Positions 8,801 to 18,770 of a stretch of 64,000 nucleotides of DNA are shown in pieces. Position 1 is the stretch's first letter; each line of letters starts with the position of its first letter. The DNA is taken from positions 2,480,001-2,544,000 of the forward strand of contig NC_003552.1 in assembly GCF_000007345.1 (NCBI RefSeq), in the 5' to 3' direction. The DNA is from Methanosarcina acetivorans C2A (GTDB lineage Archaea > Halobacteriota > Methanosarcinia > Methanosarcinales > Methanosarcinaceae). The notes under the pieces were generated by a model. It made no database searches, was not told the DNA's origin, and saw nothing but the letters and a program-made list of their open reading frames with translations. The position numbers were made by a program, and so were the translations under genes.

Positions 8801-9040
8801 GTGTTTTATCCTGAAATTATTTCGCTTTTTTAATTTCTTTTGCTGTAGTTATATATCATATACACGTGACTCACTGTTTACTTCAACTTCGAATTTGCTT
8901 TATTTTACATGATCACTCCATAATATCAGAATGGAATTGAAATTTACTCAATGTTCTACATTTTGCGCCATCTGCTGCGGTATCATGTATTGAACATTCA
9001 AACCGATTTGAATCTGCGAAATAATTTAAGGATACAACAG
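8801..9040. mobile_element. MITE with IS481-type terminal repeats
   Basis: The left end (8802-8825) reads TGTTTTATCCTGAAATTATT then TCGC. The right end (9016-9039) is its inverse with two or three mismatches. These are essentially the ends of the complete IS481-family element at 28917-29945. The 240-bp interior has no transposase sequence. TATCA lies outside both ends (8796-8800 and 9041-9045), a probable target duplication. Confidence 0.75.
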
Positions 9041-9154
9041 TATCATACTTTTAAGGAGCTTAAGATCTCTGAACCTGTTTAATGAAAAACTAGGTTTAAG
9101 CCAGTTCAAACTCTTTTTCCCAGGAGCCTGTTAGGAGGCAATTTATTTGGGCTC

Positions 9155-9256
9155 AGGTGACTGAGGTCCGGATAACTGAAATTCGGATAACTAAGATTCA
9201 GATGACTGAGATTCAGGAAACTGGGTCAGGTGACTAAAGTTCGGTTGCTAAGATTC
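9155..9256 (+). repeat. degenerate 15-bp tandem repeats
   Basis: About six imperfect units of GATAACTGAAATTCG / GATGACTGAGATTCA occupy this stretch of a 700-bp non-coding gap. No gene is visible between the MITE and the IS at 9433. Confidence 0.7.
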
Positions 9257-9432
9257 TATTTTTCAGGTTCAGTTCATTGAAGCCCAACCTGATAGTCATA
9301 TTTATGTGCTTATTATTTCTGGAGCCAGATACCTGAAGTTTGAAAAGTATTCTGTAAATCGAATTTCGAGTTAACTATTATAAGCTGGGCTTTTTGCCCC
9401 CCAAGTAATTAATTTCGCATATTTAATTACAT

Positions 9433-11151
9433 CCTAGATTCGGCAGGTAAACAAATATCTTAATATTATTAATTTTATATCTTTGTCCTGGTTTTCCCAT
9501 GGCAGAAAAAGACAGCAGTAGAAGAGTTGAATCCTCCCTAAAACGTACAAGGTTCTTAGGTCACCTTGGTCTGATAGTTGGAGTGTTCCGAGAACTTGAG
9601 GTTGACAATCTGATCGATGAAAAACTTCCCAAAGAAAGGGATCATACTGTCCCTCACTCAGTCTGCATCCTTGCCATGTTGCTCAATGGTCTTGGTTTCG
9701 TAGGGCAACGTCTGTACCTGTTTCCTGATTTTTTTAAAAACATTTCTACGGAAAGGCTTTTCGGAGACGGTATAACAAGAGAGGATCTGAATCAATACGT
9801 TATCGGAGAGACTCTTGACAGAATCGTAAAATATGGCCCTACAAAACTGTTTACGGAAATTGCTCTTCACATCATGACTCATCTACCTATTCCTGTTCAT
9901 TGTTTACACGCTGACACTACAAGTGTCAGCGTTTATGGGGATTATGATGACGAAGAAACTGAGTCTATTGACATTACTTTTGGAATTCCCAAAAACGGAA
10001 GATGGGACCTCAAACAATTTGTACTTAGCTTGATTGTTAATCAGCATGGGATACCTCTTTTCATGAACACACATTCAGGAAATTCTTCCGACAAAAACAC
10101 AATTCTGGAAGCGATCCAGTCTCTCAAATCAGTTTTAAGACCTGAAAGCGAAGTTTACTACGTCGCTGATAGTTCCTTTTACACAGACAATAATATCAAG
10201 AACATGGGAAAGTCATTCTGGATCAGTCGTGTTCCCGCAACAATTACCGAGGCAAAGGAACTGCTAACTGCAAATCTGAACCTGAAAACGCTAAAAAGCG
10301 ACGAAAGATACTCATTTTATCAAACCTTTGTGGAATATGGTGGAGTCAAACAAAAGTGGGTTTTGCTGCTTTCTCACAAGATGAAAGAGAAGAAAGAGCA
10401 AACTCTCAGGACGAAGCTTGAAAAAGAGGTTGAAAAAGCAGAGAAGTCTTTTAAAAAACTGAAAGGAGAGGACTTTTTTTGCGAAGAGGATGCATTAAAA
10501 GCTGCAGAAAAATGGATTCAAGATTTCCCTTCTGTCTCATTTGAAAAAGTAGATGTGAAATCCATTAAAAAACGTGAGTTGGGGAAAAGAGGCAGACCTT
10601 CAAAAGATGAGCAATTAAAGACTTATTGCAGGATTAATGGAATCATAAAGGTTAATGATGCTTTTGTTTTAAATGAAATGGATAAAATGGGACTTTTTAT
10701 TCTTGCAAGTAATGATATCAATCTTTCTCCTGAGGATATGCTGAAGTATTACAAAGGGCAGGATAACGTGGAAAAAGGATTCAGATTCTTGAAAAGTAAC
10801 ACCTTTAGCATATCGAAAGTTTACCTCAAGAACAAAAAGAGAATTGAAGCGATGACTATGATAATGGTTCTCTGCTTAATGATTTATTCAATTGCAGAAT
10901 GGAAATTAAGGACAAAATTAGAAGAAGAAAATGAAACGATTCCAGATCAAAAAGGGAAACCAACAAAAAGACCTACAATGAGATGGATATTTTTCAATTT
11001 TCAGGGAATTACAGAACTTATTTCTCAGAACAAAGGACAAATGAAGTCAGAAATATTGAATATGGAGGAGATTCACTGGAAGATACTGGGTCTAATGGGA
11101 GAGAAATATGAAAATATCTATCTCTAATTACGTTAACCTGCCGAATCTAGG
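9433..11151 (+). mobile_element. complete IS1634-like insertion sequence
   Basis: 1719 bp. Ends are CCTAGATTCGGCAGGTAAAC (9433-9452) and its inverse (11132-11151) with one mismatch. TTACAT flanks both sides (9427-9432 and 11152-11157), a clean 6-bp target duplication. One full-length transposase gene inside. The element looks intact and recent. Confidence 0.93.
9499..11127 (+). CDS. IS1634-family transposase
   Basis: 542 residues. The N-terminal 100 residues match the helical region of large IS1634-type transposases (ESSLKRTRFLGHLGLIVGV). The DDE catalytic domain follows: first Asp in CLHADTTSVSVYGDY, second in YYVADSSFYTD, and the Glu in GQDNVEKGFRFLKS late in the protein. A Lys/Glu-rich helical insertion lies between. 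It is the only gene of the IS and uninterrupted, so probably active, and may also move the MITE at 132-368. Confidence 0.92.
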   Translation: MAEKDSSRRVESSLKRTRFLGHLGLIVGVFRELEVDNLIDEKLPKERDHTVPHSVCILAMLLNGLGFVGQRLYLFPDFFKNISTERLFGDGITREDLNQYVIGETLDRIVKYGPTKLFTEIALHIMTHLPIPVHCLHADTTSVSVYGDYDDEETESIDITFGIPKNGRWDLKQFVLSLIVNQHGIPLFMNTHSGNSSDKNTILEAIQSLKSVLRPESEVYYVADSSFYTDNNIKNMGKSFWISRVPATITEAKELLTANLNLKTLKSDERYSFYQTFVEYGGVKQKWVLLLSHKMKEKKEQTLRTKLEKEVEKAEKSFKKLKGEDFFCEEDALKAAEKWIQDFPSVSFEKVDVKSIKKRELGKRGRPSKDEQLKTYCRINGIIKVNDAFVLNEMDKMGLFILASNDINLSPEDMLKYYKGQDNVEKGFRFLKSNTFSISKVYLKNKKRIEAMTMIMVLCLMIYSIAEWKLRTKLEEENETIPDQKGKPTKRPTMRWIFFNFQGITELISQNKGQMKSEILNMEEIHWKILGLMGEKYENIYL

Positions 11152-11411
11152 TTACATGCATATATTATTGAGCCAGTCTAGTGTTAGTTTAATGGTAAAA
11201 AGTTACAGTAGTCGTGACGCACCCTGCTGCAAGCAATGGGATATATGAATGTAAAATGTAAAATGTAAAATATGGTTACGAGTTCAGGGAAGTTTTCTTC
11301 AAGACAGGAAGGCATTTCTCTTTTTACTGAAAGCCTTTAATAAAAGTTATTCCGATTACAGTTCGAACCGATAATGATCAAACATATGAAAAACAGATCA
11401 GATGTGATTTT

Positions 11412-12464
11412 ATGATCACAGTGAATTTTCTCATTCTTTTACTTGGCCTTGTCTTTCTGGTTAAGGGTTCAGATTACTTTGTGAAGTCAGCCTCAACGAT
11501 TGCAAAAAAGCTTGGCGTTTCGGAATTCGTTATAGGACTGACCCTTGTGGCAATCGGGACCTCAATTCCGGAACTTGCTTCTTCCATAGCCGCTTCTATC
11601 CAGCAGGCAAGTGGCATTGTAATAGGAAACGTTGTAGGCTCAAACATTGCCAACGTAGGCCTGATTGTGGGAGTTGCTGCGCTTCTTTCCCCCATGAAAA
11701 CCGAAATCGATATGCTCAAAAGAGACGGCTATATCATGCTCTTTTCAGCTGTGCTCTTCTTTGTTTTTGCATTCAACAGGGAATTGTCAATGCTCGAAGC
11801 AGGGCTCTTTGTACTGCTGTATATCGCTTATGTATTTTTCCTTTTTGAGGAAGCCGAAAAATATGAAGGAAAGCTCCATTTCAAAGAGTTCATAACATAT
11901 TTTTTCAAATTCAAGTACATAAACAGTGCAATGCAAAAGCTCAATGGGAACCGCAACAGAAACTCGGATTCAGATAGAAACTCGGATTCAGGAAATGGAA
12001 ATGAACGGCTAGAGGGGGGCTTTGCAAAAGATATCTTTACCCTTGTGTTAAGCTGTGCAGCAATTGTAATTGGGGCAAAGTATTTTGTGGAAGAGTCGAT
12101 CTTTTTTGCAGAACTCCTCGGGATTCCGGACACCGTCATAGGCACCACTCTGGTTGCGGTCGGGACTTCCCTCCCGGAACTTGTGGTAACGGTATCTGCA
12201 GCAAGGCAGGGTTACGGGAGTATAGCCCTTGGAAACGTGATAGGATCGAATATCACAAATATATTTTTGATCCTCGGGCTTTCAGGGCTTTTCTACCCCT
12301 TATCCGTTGCAGAAATGAGTCTCTTCTTTACAACCCCTGTCATGATAGCCATAAGCCTTATCCTTCTTATCTTTATTAGCACAGGCTGGGAAATCAAAAG
12401 GTGGGAAGGAGTGGTGTTAATGATGTTTTATGTGGCTTTCCTTGTAGTTTTATTCTACATCTGA
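11412..12464 (+). CDS. sodium/calcium exchanger (NCX_Mj/YrbG type)
   Basis: 350 residues, about ten transmembrane helices in two inverted halves. The alpha repeats are both clear: GTSIPELASSIAAS with GNVVGSNIANVGLI in the first half, and GTSLPELVVTVSAA with GNVIGSNITNIFLI in the second. These carry the ion-binding acidic and polar residues of NCX-type antiporters. The central cytoplasmic loop (about residues 180-198) is low-complexity, with a repeated NSDS segment from a short DNA duplication. It exports Ca2+ against Na+ entry at the cell membrane. GTGAT lies close to the ATG. Confidence 0.93.
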   Translation: MITVNFLILLLGLVFLVKGSDYFVKSASTIAKKLGVSEFVIGLTLVAIGTSIPELASSIAASIQQASGIVIGNVVGSNIANVGLIVGVAALLSPMKTEIDMLKRDGYIMLFSAVLFFVFAFNRELSMLEAGLFVLLYIAYVFFLFEEAEKYEGKLHFKEFITYFFKFKYINSAMQKLNGNRNRNSDSDRNSDSGNGNERLEGGFAKDIFTLVLSCAAIVIGAKYFVEESIFFAELLGIPDTVIGTTLVAVGTSLPELVVTVSAARQGYGSIALGNVIGSNITNIFLILGLSGLFYPLSVAEMSLFFTTPVMIAISLILLIFISTGWEIKRWEGVVLMMFYVAFLVVLFYI

Positions 12465-12485
12465 GTTTTTTACGGGTTGGAACCT

Positions 12486-13169
12486 TCAAAAAAGGCTCGA
12501 AAAACTCTTTTTTACTTCCGTGGAACTGAATGGTTTCCCGTGAGCGATGTAAATCTTTCCGGGAGTGATATCAATCAGTTTTTTGATGCTCCGTCGAGCC
12601 TCAGCCGGATCATCTACCCAGAAAGGAAGGGACGGTTTTTCGGAAGGGATTGAAGGAAAGATAAGGTCTCCTGCAATTGCATCCCCGCTAATTAGAAGGA
12701 CAGATACACAGCCCGGAGAATGGCCAGGAGTGTGGATTACTCGCCCCCGGACGCCGTACTCTTCGAGTTCCAGGGATTCGTCGATAAGAATATCAGGTTC
12801 AAAAGCCGGGTAGCTGGAGGCTTTCTTCGTACCGAAAAAGAGCCCGAGAATTCTTCCCGTAAATCCGGCAGGATGCAGTTTCCCCTGGTTTCCTTCACGG
12901 ACTTTATCGGCATCCAGGCGGTGCACGGCAACCTTTGCGCCTGTTTTCTCCCTTAGGGCAGCAGCACTTCCTGCGTGGTCAGCATGCCCGTGTGTGAGGA
13001 CTATGAGCCGAATATCTTCAGGCGAACCCCCGATCTCATGCAGTTTTTCAAGTATGGTGTCTTCACTCCCCGGATATCCGGAATCGACCAGGATGGTTCC
13101 TTTGTCTCTGATAATGAACGCAGAAGTCATTTTCAGAGGTACAGGTATAATATTTACGGAAATATCCAT
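12486..13169 (-). CDS. metallo-beta-lactamase fold hydrolase
   Basis: 227 residues. THGHADHAG (about residues 59-67) is the HxHxDH zinc motif; HTPGHSPGC supplies the next His, SGDAIAGDLIF the bridging Asp, and IYIAHGKPF the last His. So a complete binuclear-metal hydrolase, glyoxalase II/thioesterase-like subgroup. ATG with GGGGGT four bases upstream. Convergent with the exchanger gene (22-bp gap). The substrate is not predictable. Confidence 0.88.
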   Translation of the reverse strand: MDISVNIIPVPLKMTSAFIIRDKGTILVDSGYPGSEDTILEKLHEIGGSPEDIRLIVLTHGHADHAGSAAALREKTGAKVAVHRLDADKVREGNQGKLHPAGFTGRILGLFFGTKKASSYPAFEPDILIDESLELEEYGVRGRVIHTPGHSPGCVSVLLISGDAIAGDLIFPSIPSEKPSLPFWVDDPAEARRSIKKLIDITPGKIYIAHGKPFSSTEVKKSFSSLF

Positions 13170-13304
13170 TTAAACCCCCTTTCATCAGCTTTATAATCAA
13201 TTTTACAATTTCTTTTTGCTTTCGCTTCAACGAAGCTATAAATTGCAGGCAGTCAATTATGTGGCTTGCAGTTTCTTAAAGCTTCGGCATAGAAGAACGA
13301 ACTT

Positions 13305-13982
13305 TCAATTTTGGAACAGTCCGGTAATAAACATAAGTAAACCTGAAAATATTGGAATTAAAAAATTGTCATTGAGAAAAAACCTGAAAGCTGCACGAGA
13401 ATTGAGTTCTTTTACGGTCTGTAAATCCACAACGCTTTCCAGCAGCATTCCTCCGATTGATCCGACAAAGGCCTGAGCAGAAGTTACAAAAAATAACGAG
13501 GCGAGGAAAGCAACGAGAATTCCTGCAAGAGTTCCTTCAACGGTTTTTTCTTCCGAGTAGGGTAACTTATGCCTGCCTATAGTAACGCCTGTAACGGTTG
13601 ATACCGAGTCTCCGAATCCCACTATTGCAATCGAAGCATATACGATTTCTTCAGGAAAGAGTACGAGAGACAGAATTATTCCGCAAAGGAGCAGGATATT
13701 CCCTTTGAGAGGGATATTCTGCTTTTCAGGTCTTCCCCACCTGCACAGAAAGGGCGAAAGTGAAGGTGGAAGAATATTCTTTGAAATCACAAAAGATGTT
13801 GCCAGATAAAAAGCGAGCAACAAAAGCAGAATCCATAATGCCCTTTCTCCGGCTACATAGATAAGAAGAATAAAAAAGATTCCTGTTAGGAGGTGAATTA
13901 GCTGGCGTTCAACCTCACCTTTAAGAGATGAATTTTCGTCCTGATGTGCGCACCTGTCTCCGTCTGTGTTTTCGGCTGCCAT
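13305..13982 (-). CDS. polytopic membrane protein, dolichol/phytol kinase-like
   Basis: 225 residues with six to seven hydrophobic helices. VGFGDSVSTVTGVTIGRHKL followed by EEKTVEGTLAG is the signature shared by SEC59/DGK1/VTE5-type CTP-dependent lipid kinases. It probably phosphorylates a polyprenol, or salvages geranylgeraniol, for archaeal lipid or glycan carrier synthesis; the substrate is inferred. The extreme N-terminus is hydrophilic (about 25 residues). Confidence 0.8.
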   Translation of the reverse strand: MAAENTDGDRCAHQDENSSLKGEVERQLIHLLTGIFFILLIYVAGERALWILLLLLAFYLATSFVISKNILPPSLSPFLCRWGRPEKQNIPLKGNILLLCGIILSLVLFPEEIVYASIAIVGFGDSVSTVTGVTIGRHKLPYSEEKTVEGTLAGILVAFLASLFFVTSAQAFVGSIGGMLLESVVDLQTVKELNSRAAFRFFLNDNFLIPIFSGLLMFITGLFQN

Positions 13983-14112
13983 AGAATCACGTCGTCAGCT
14001 TACACTCTTGATTTCAATTAATTTCCCGGATTGAAGTTCTGCAGAATAAAGGCAGAAAAACGGTCTGAAAATAACCCCTTAATTCCTCAGTTCCTGCTTT
14101 TACAGGAATTAT

Positions 14113-14163
14113 TTGGCAGATGTAATAAATGTGTGTTGGCAGATGTAATAAATGTGTGCTGGC
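14113..14163 (+). repeat. 23-bp tandem duplication
   Basis: TGGCAGATGTAATAAATGTG plus TGT occurs twice in direct succession, with the start of a third unit, in the 360-bp gap between the kinase-like and VOC genes. No gene is seen in that gap. Confidence 0.85.
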
Positions 14164-14343
14164 TAAATATATGCTGAATAAATTTGCAATCACGCTCTAT
14201 TCCTAAAATGTTCGGGAATTTCTTTTAACACCACTCTTTTACAAAATTTTCGGCTTTGGGAACTCTCTGGTAATCCTAAAACCTCAAGAACTAAATCCTT
14301 CAAAAGCCAGTGTTAATTGAGAGATAAAATATAGGGAGATAAA

Positions 14344-14715
14344 ATGCCAACAATAGTTCATTTTGATGTCCCGGCAGACGATCCTGCGCGGGCAAAGAAA
14401 TTTTACGCCGAACTTTTCGGCTGGAAGTTTGAGAAGCCTTTTGAAACGATGGAATACTATCTCATCGAAACGGAAGACCTTGAAGGAAAAGCAGGGCCTG
14501 GAGGAGGGCTTGGGAAACGAGGTGCTCCAGACCAGAGAATCATGAATTATATCGGAGTCCCCTCAATTGAAGAATACCTCTCGAAGGTGGAAAAACTCGG
14601 AGGCAAAGTGGTGATGGCAAAGACTGCCGTTCCGGGCTGGGGATACCTTGCAATTTGCACAGACACCGAGAACAACACCTTCGGGCTCTGGCAAGATGAA
14701 AAAGAGACAAAATGA
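14344..14715 (+). CDS. VOC (glyoxalase/bleomycin-resistance) family protein
   Basis: 123 residues forming one paired beta-alpha-beta-beta-beta unit: VHFDVPADDPARAKKFYAEL at the start, LGGKVVMAK and the closing NTFGLWQDE. Family members bind a metal through His/Glu at each repeat and act as dimers on small molecules; here His5 and the late Thr/Glu region fit only loosely. AGGGAGAT lies before the ATG. Function unknown. Confidence 0.82.
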   Translation: MPTIVHFDVPADDPARAKKFYAELFGWKFEKPFETMEYYLIETEDLEGKAGPGGGLGKRGAPDQRIMNYIGVPSIEEYLSKVEKLGGKVVMAKTAVPGWGYLAICTDTENNTFGLWQDEKETK

Positions 14716-14855
14716 TTCTTGTAAAATAGCCTTTGTAAAACAGCTCTTGTGTACAGGTTTTTTTGCCTTTTGGATCCCGGGGTGATTTTTAAAAGCAGAA
14801 GAGAGGAAACAGCACTTCATCTTCTTCTTTTTTACGTGCCGTGCTGTTCTTTAGC

Positions 14856-15230
14856 TTAAAAGCCCAGCTTTTTTCTGGCAGTATCCAGTTTTGTTTTTAA
14901 TTTCCGGTTGTCAAAAGGTTTTTTGAGGTAATCGTCAGCACCTGCCTTGAACCCTGCCTCCATATCTTCGGTCAGGTCTCGGCCGGTTATAAGAATTATA
15001 TATATGCTGCTTAGCCGGGGGTCTTTCTTTATTTTTTCGCAGACCTCTATTCCTTTCATTTTCGGCATCTCCCAGTCGAGAATAACAACTCTGGGGAAGT
15101 CACTTTCGTTCAAAACTTCCCAGGCTTCATATCCGTCACGTGTGGAAATGGCTTCATAACCCCACCTTGTCAACGTGTTTTTAAGCCACAAATTGGAAAT
15201 CGGTTCATCTTCGGCAATCAGAACTTTCAC
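14856..15230 (-). CDS. stand-alone response regulator receiver protein
   Basis: 124 residues, receiver domain only. Acidic pocket EDE near residue 7, phospho-acceptor Asp in VVILDWEMPK, Thr in ILITGRD, and Lys in DDYLKKPF. The GTG start at 15230 is chosen because GGAGGC lies 7 bases upstream and VKVLIAEDEP begins the domain. It lies 49 bp after the hybrid kinase gene in the same direction and is probably its output partner. With no DNA-binding domain it must signal by protein contact. Confidence 0.9.
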   Translation of the reverse strand: MKVLIAEDEPISNLWLKNTLTRWGYEAISTRDGYEAWEVLNESDFPRVVILDWEMPKMKGIEVCEKIKKDPRLSSIYIILITGRDLTEDMEAGFKAGADDYLKKPFDNRKLKTKLDTARKKLGF

Positions 15231-15279
15231 AGGTCTGCCTCCTGTTGAAAACCGGTAACTGAGTGTTACCGGTCCCGAT

Positions 15280-18200
15280 CTAACAGATCTGTTTTTCCAG
15301 ATACCTGACAAGAACCGGCTCAAGCTCTTTAAACCGGGCCTTAATTTCTTCAAATTTATCGGAAGCTAACTCCATCCGGTCTCTTCTTCCGACCTGTTCA
15401 AGGTAATAAGCAACCCTGAATACCCTGTTTGCACCTATGCTTCCGGCTGCACTCTTTAAAATATGGGCATTTTCCCTCAGGGCTTCAGCTTCCCCTTTTC
15501 TTAAAGCACTATTTATGGAATCCAGTAGTTCCGGCGCCATCCCAAGGAAAATTTTAACCATCTCCTTTAAGAGTACCTCGTCGCCCTCTGTCCTTTCAAG
15601 GACTTCTTCCAGATTAAAGACCTGATCCTCCGGAAAATCAAAAGCTATACTTTCCAGGTCCAGGGGTGTTGCTGCTCTTTCCTGAATGTTTTTTTCCTGA
15701 ACAATTCTGTCCTGAACAGTCCTTTCCCTAGCAGTTTTTTCCCGGGTGTTTTTTCCGACCCGGATATCTTCAAGGATATTCAAGAGTTTTTCTTTTTTCA
15801 AAGGCTTTGATATATAATAGTTCATACCCGCTTCAAAACATTTTTCCCTATCTTCTTTCAGTGCCCGGGCAGTAAAAGCAATTATCGGAATGTTGTGCCG
15901 TCTAACCCCTGAAGAAGGGTCCCTTATCCTTCGAGTTGCTTCCAGCCCGTCCATGCCTGGCATTTGGATGTCCATCAGCACAGCGTCAAAATCCCTTCTG
16001 GAGAGGGCATCAAGCGCGTCTTTTCCGCTGGTAACCAGAGTAAGCTTATGTCCTTTTTTCTCAAGAAGGCCCAAAATTAGTTTTTGATTTATCGGGTGAT
16101 CCTCGGCGAAAAGGACGTTCAGGCTTTCTCCGGAAGTTATTCCATTCCCATAACTTTCTTTAGCTTCCATGCATACTAACAGGCTTTCTTCCGGAATGTT
16201 GTTTCCCTGTCCATAATTTTCCGAACTTTCCCCTCTTTTCACTCTTACCGTGAAGTAGAAAGTGCATCCTTTCCCGACTTCACTTTCCACCCAGATCCTG
16301 CCTTCCATAAGCTCGACAAGCTGTGAGGAAATTGCAAGCCCGAGCCCGGTTCCTCCGTATTCCCTTGTGACCGAAGCGTCCGCCTGTATGAAGGGATCGA
16401 ATATTTGGGAAAGTTTTTCAGGAGGGATCCCAATTCCGGTATCCTTTACTTTGAAAAGGAGAGCCACCTCTTCTGGGAAATCAGAGTTCGAAAGTCCTGA
16501 ATTCCTTTCCGATGGCATGTATACTTCAACAGACAGAGCGATTTCTCCCTTTTTGGTGAACTTTATCGCATTTCCTAGAATGTTAAACAGCACCTGTTTG
16601 AGGCGTACAGGATCTCCTATGAAGGTTGACGGGAGGTCTTTTTCAATATGGAAAGCCAGTTTTAGTCCTTTTGAGCCTGCTTTTCCCGAAAGTAAGTTAA
16701 TGATATGGGAAATGAGGCTTTCAAGCTCAAAACTGATCTGTTCGAGCTCAAGTTTATTTTGTTCAATTTTTGAGAAGTCAAGCACATCATCGATAATAGA
16801 AAGGAGAGATTCTGCAGAAGCGTGGGCAAGCTGGAGGTATTCCCGCTGCTCATCCGTAAGGCTGGTTTCCAGGAGCATTTCAAGCATACCCAGAACAGCG
16901 TTCATGGGAGTACGGATTTCATGGCTCATATTGGCAAGGAAATCTCCTTTAGCTTTATTTGCGGATTCTGCTGCTTCTTTTGCTTTAAGAAGCTGTTCTT
17001 CCATAAGTTTTCTATGCGTGATGTCCTGAAGTGTCCCGAACATCCTGACCGGAACCCCATTCCCGTCAAGGCTGATTTCTCCCTGGTCATGTACATAGCG
17101 AATAGAGCCGTCAGGCTTTAAAATTCCGTACTCAGAATTGAACGGATGCTTTCCCTGCCCTGCGTTTTTCAATGCTTCCAGAATGCGCTTCCTGTCCTCG
17201 GGATGAATCCTGGAAATAACCGTTTCGAATGAATAGTTAGGGCCGGGATCATAGTCCCATATAGTTTTGAGTTCCTCTGACCAGTAAATTTCACCTGTAT
17301 GGGCATCAAAGGAATAACTGCCCAGATGAGCCATTGCCTGGGATCTTGCGAGATTTGCCTCGCTTCTCCGCAGGGCATCTTCGGCAATTTTCTGGTCCGT
17401 TATATCCGTCGTTGTTCCTGTAACCCGTAAGAGTTTACCCTCGGAGTCCCGGTGCGCTCTCCCTTTAACCAAAAAATGACGTACAGTCCCGTCAGGCCGA
17501 AGCACATCGTGTTCAAACTCGTAACTGTCGGTCTTTCCGTCCGCAACTGCCTGCATTACTTCCAGCATCCGTCTGTTATCTTCAGGGGATAGAATTCTAT
17601 TAGAAAGCTCGAGCAGACTGTCATGAGTCTGGAGAAATTCTTCCCTTGATATGCCTACCAGCCGAAAGAGGTTGTCGTCCCATGTCATTCCGTTGGTGAG
17701 GACGTCCCAATCCCAGGTCCCCATCTCTGTGGCTTCAAGGGCCAGGTCGAGCCGTGCTTTTGCTTCCGAGAGTTCGAGGGTCCTGTTCCGTAATTCTTCT
17801 TCTACCTGCTTGAGCCGGGTAATGTCGACAAAAGAACCGGAAATTCCCAACGGAAGACCTTCCCTGTTTCTTATCAAACTCAGCGAAGTATGTACATAGA
17901 AAAATGTTCCATCCCTTCTTCTGGCTTGAAGTTCTCCTATCCACTCCCCTTTTTCTCTACACTCCCTCTCTGCCTGCAGAAACTCAGCCGGGGAGGCCCA
18001 CAGTTCCGAAACCTGCCTGCCCGGAGGCTCTTCCGCACTGCCGTATCCCCACATTCGGACAAAAAAAGGATTCACATAGCTCAGAGTGCCGTCAAAATCC
18101 ATCGTTATGAGGCCGGTAACCGCAGAATCCGCTTGCCACTCAAGCCTGACCAGCTTTTCCTCTAAGTGCGACTTTTCCTGAACCTCAGTTTCTTCCCTGT

Positions 18201-18282
18201 CGGCTCTTTTCTTTCCCCTGATCTCTTCGATACTTTCACCCTCATAACAGTCAATAAATAACCGTTTTTTTAAACCGCACAC
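15280..18282 (-). CDS. hybrid sensor histidine kinase (PAS3-HisKA-HATPase-REC-HPt)
   Basis: 1000 residues. Three PAS/PAC units come first (about residues 50-165, 175-300 and 305-430). Then follow HisKA with phospho-His454 in MSHEIRTPMN, and a HATPase with an N box (NILGNAIKFTKKG), DTGIGIPPEK and GGTGLGLAIS. A receiver domain has Asp771 in VLMDIQMPGMDG, and a C-terminal HPt has His940 in NAHILKSAAGS. This is a complete phosphorelay in one chain. No transmembrane segment is seen, so it probably senses a cytoplasmic signal through PAS. GTG start at 18282 without a clear SD, so the first 30 residues are uncertain. The receiver gene at 14856 is the likely final acceptor. Confidence 0.9.
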   Translation of the reverse strand: MCGLKKRLFIDCYEGESIEEIRGKKRADREETEVQEKSHLEEKLVRLEWQADSAVTGLITMDFDGTLSYVNPFFVRMWGYGSAEEPPGRQVSELWASPAEFLQAERECREKGEWIGELQARRRDGTFFYVHTSLSLIRNREGLPLGISGSFVDITRLKQVEEELRNRTLELSEAKARLDLALEATEMGTWDWDVLTNGMTWDDNLFRLVGISREEFLQTHDSLLELSNRILSPEDNRRMLEVMQAVADGKTDSYEFEHDVLRPDGTVRHFLVKGRAHRDSEGKLLRVTGTTTDITDQKIAEDALRRSEANLARSQAMAHLGSYSFDAHTGEIYWSEELKTIWDYDPGPNYSFETVISRIHPEDRKRILEALKNAGQGKHPFNSEYGILKPDGSIRYVHDQGEISLDGNGVPVRMFGTLQDITHRKLMEEQLLKAKEAAESANKAKGDFLANMSHEIRTPMNAVLGMLEMLLETSLTDEQREYLQLAHASAESLLSIIDDVLDFSKIEQNKLELEQISFELESLISHIINLLSGKAGSKGLKLAFHIEKDLPSTFIGDPVRLKQVLFNILGNAIKFTKKGEIALSVEVYMPSERNSGLSNSDFPEEVALLFKVKDTGIGIPPEKLSQIFDPFIQADASVTREYGGTGLGLAISSQLVELMEGRIWVESEVGKGCTFYFTVRVKRGESSENYGQGNNIPEESLLVCMEAKESYGNGITSGESLNVLFAEDHPINQKLILGLLEKKGHKLTLVTSGKDALDALSRRDFDAVLMDIQMPGMDGLEATRRIRDPSSGVRRHNIPIIAFTARALKEDREKCFEAGMNYYISKPLKKEKLLNILEDIRVGKNTREKTARERTVQDRIVQEKNIQERAATPLDLESIAFDFPEDQVFNLEEVLERTEGDEVLLKEMVKIFLGMAPELLDSINSALRKGEAEALRENAHILKSAAGSIGANRVFRVAYYLEQVGRRDRMELASDKFEEIKARFKELEPVLVRYLEKQIC

Positions 18283-18770
18283 AGCAGCTTAAGAAAGGGT
18301 GCAGGCTTGTGCAAACTTAATTCGGGTTTAAAGCCCGAATTTATAATTAATATTTTTATTCGATATACAACTCTGATTGCAAAAATATAATCAAATGATA
18401 TTAACATGGCATTAAGATGGCATGCAAAATATGACCTACTAAAATATGTGATTATTCGATATATAAACTTGTGTAAATATTAGTGAAACTTGGAGAACAT
18501 CCTCCTCCCGCAGAACATGTTTCCGAAATCCTGACCAAAATGAATAGAACTGAAGGGATGGAATGAAAAATGGATGGGCTTGAAAAAGAATGGACTGAAA
18601 AATAATAGACGGAAAAATAATAGACGGAAAAATAATAGACGGAAAAATAATAGACGGAAAAAAAGAAAAATCAGAAGAACGACTGAAAAGAAAAAAGAAT
18701 GGACTTAAAAGATTCTGCTGTAAATCTAAAAGAAATATCCTTAAGATAATATTCATTTCCGATGAATCTC
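18283..18770. other. intergenic region with a 15-bp repeat array
   Basis: About 490 AT-rich bases upstream of the hybrid kinase. It contains GGAAAAATAATAGAC in four tandem copies (about 18596-18660) and no recognisable gene. Confidence 0.6.
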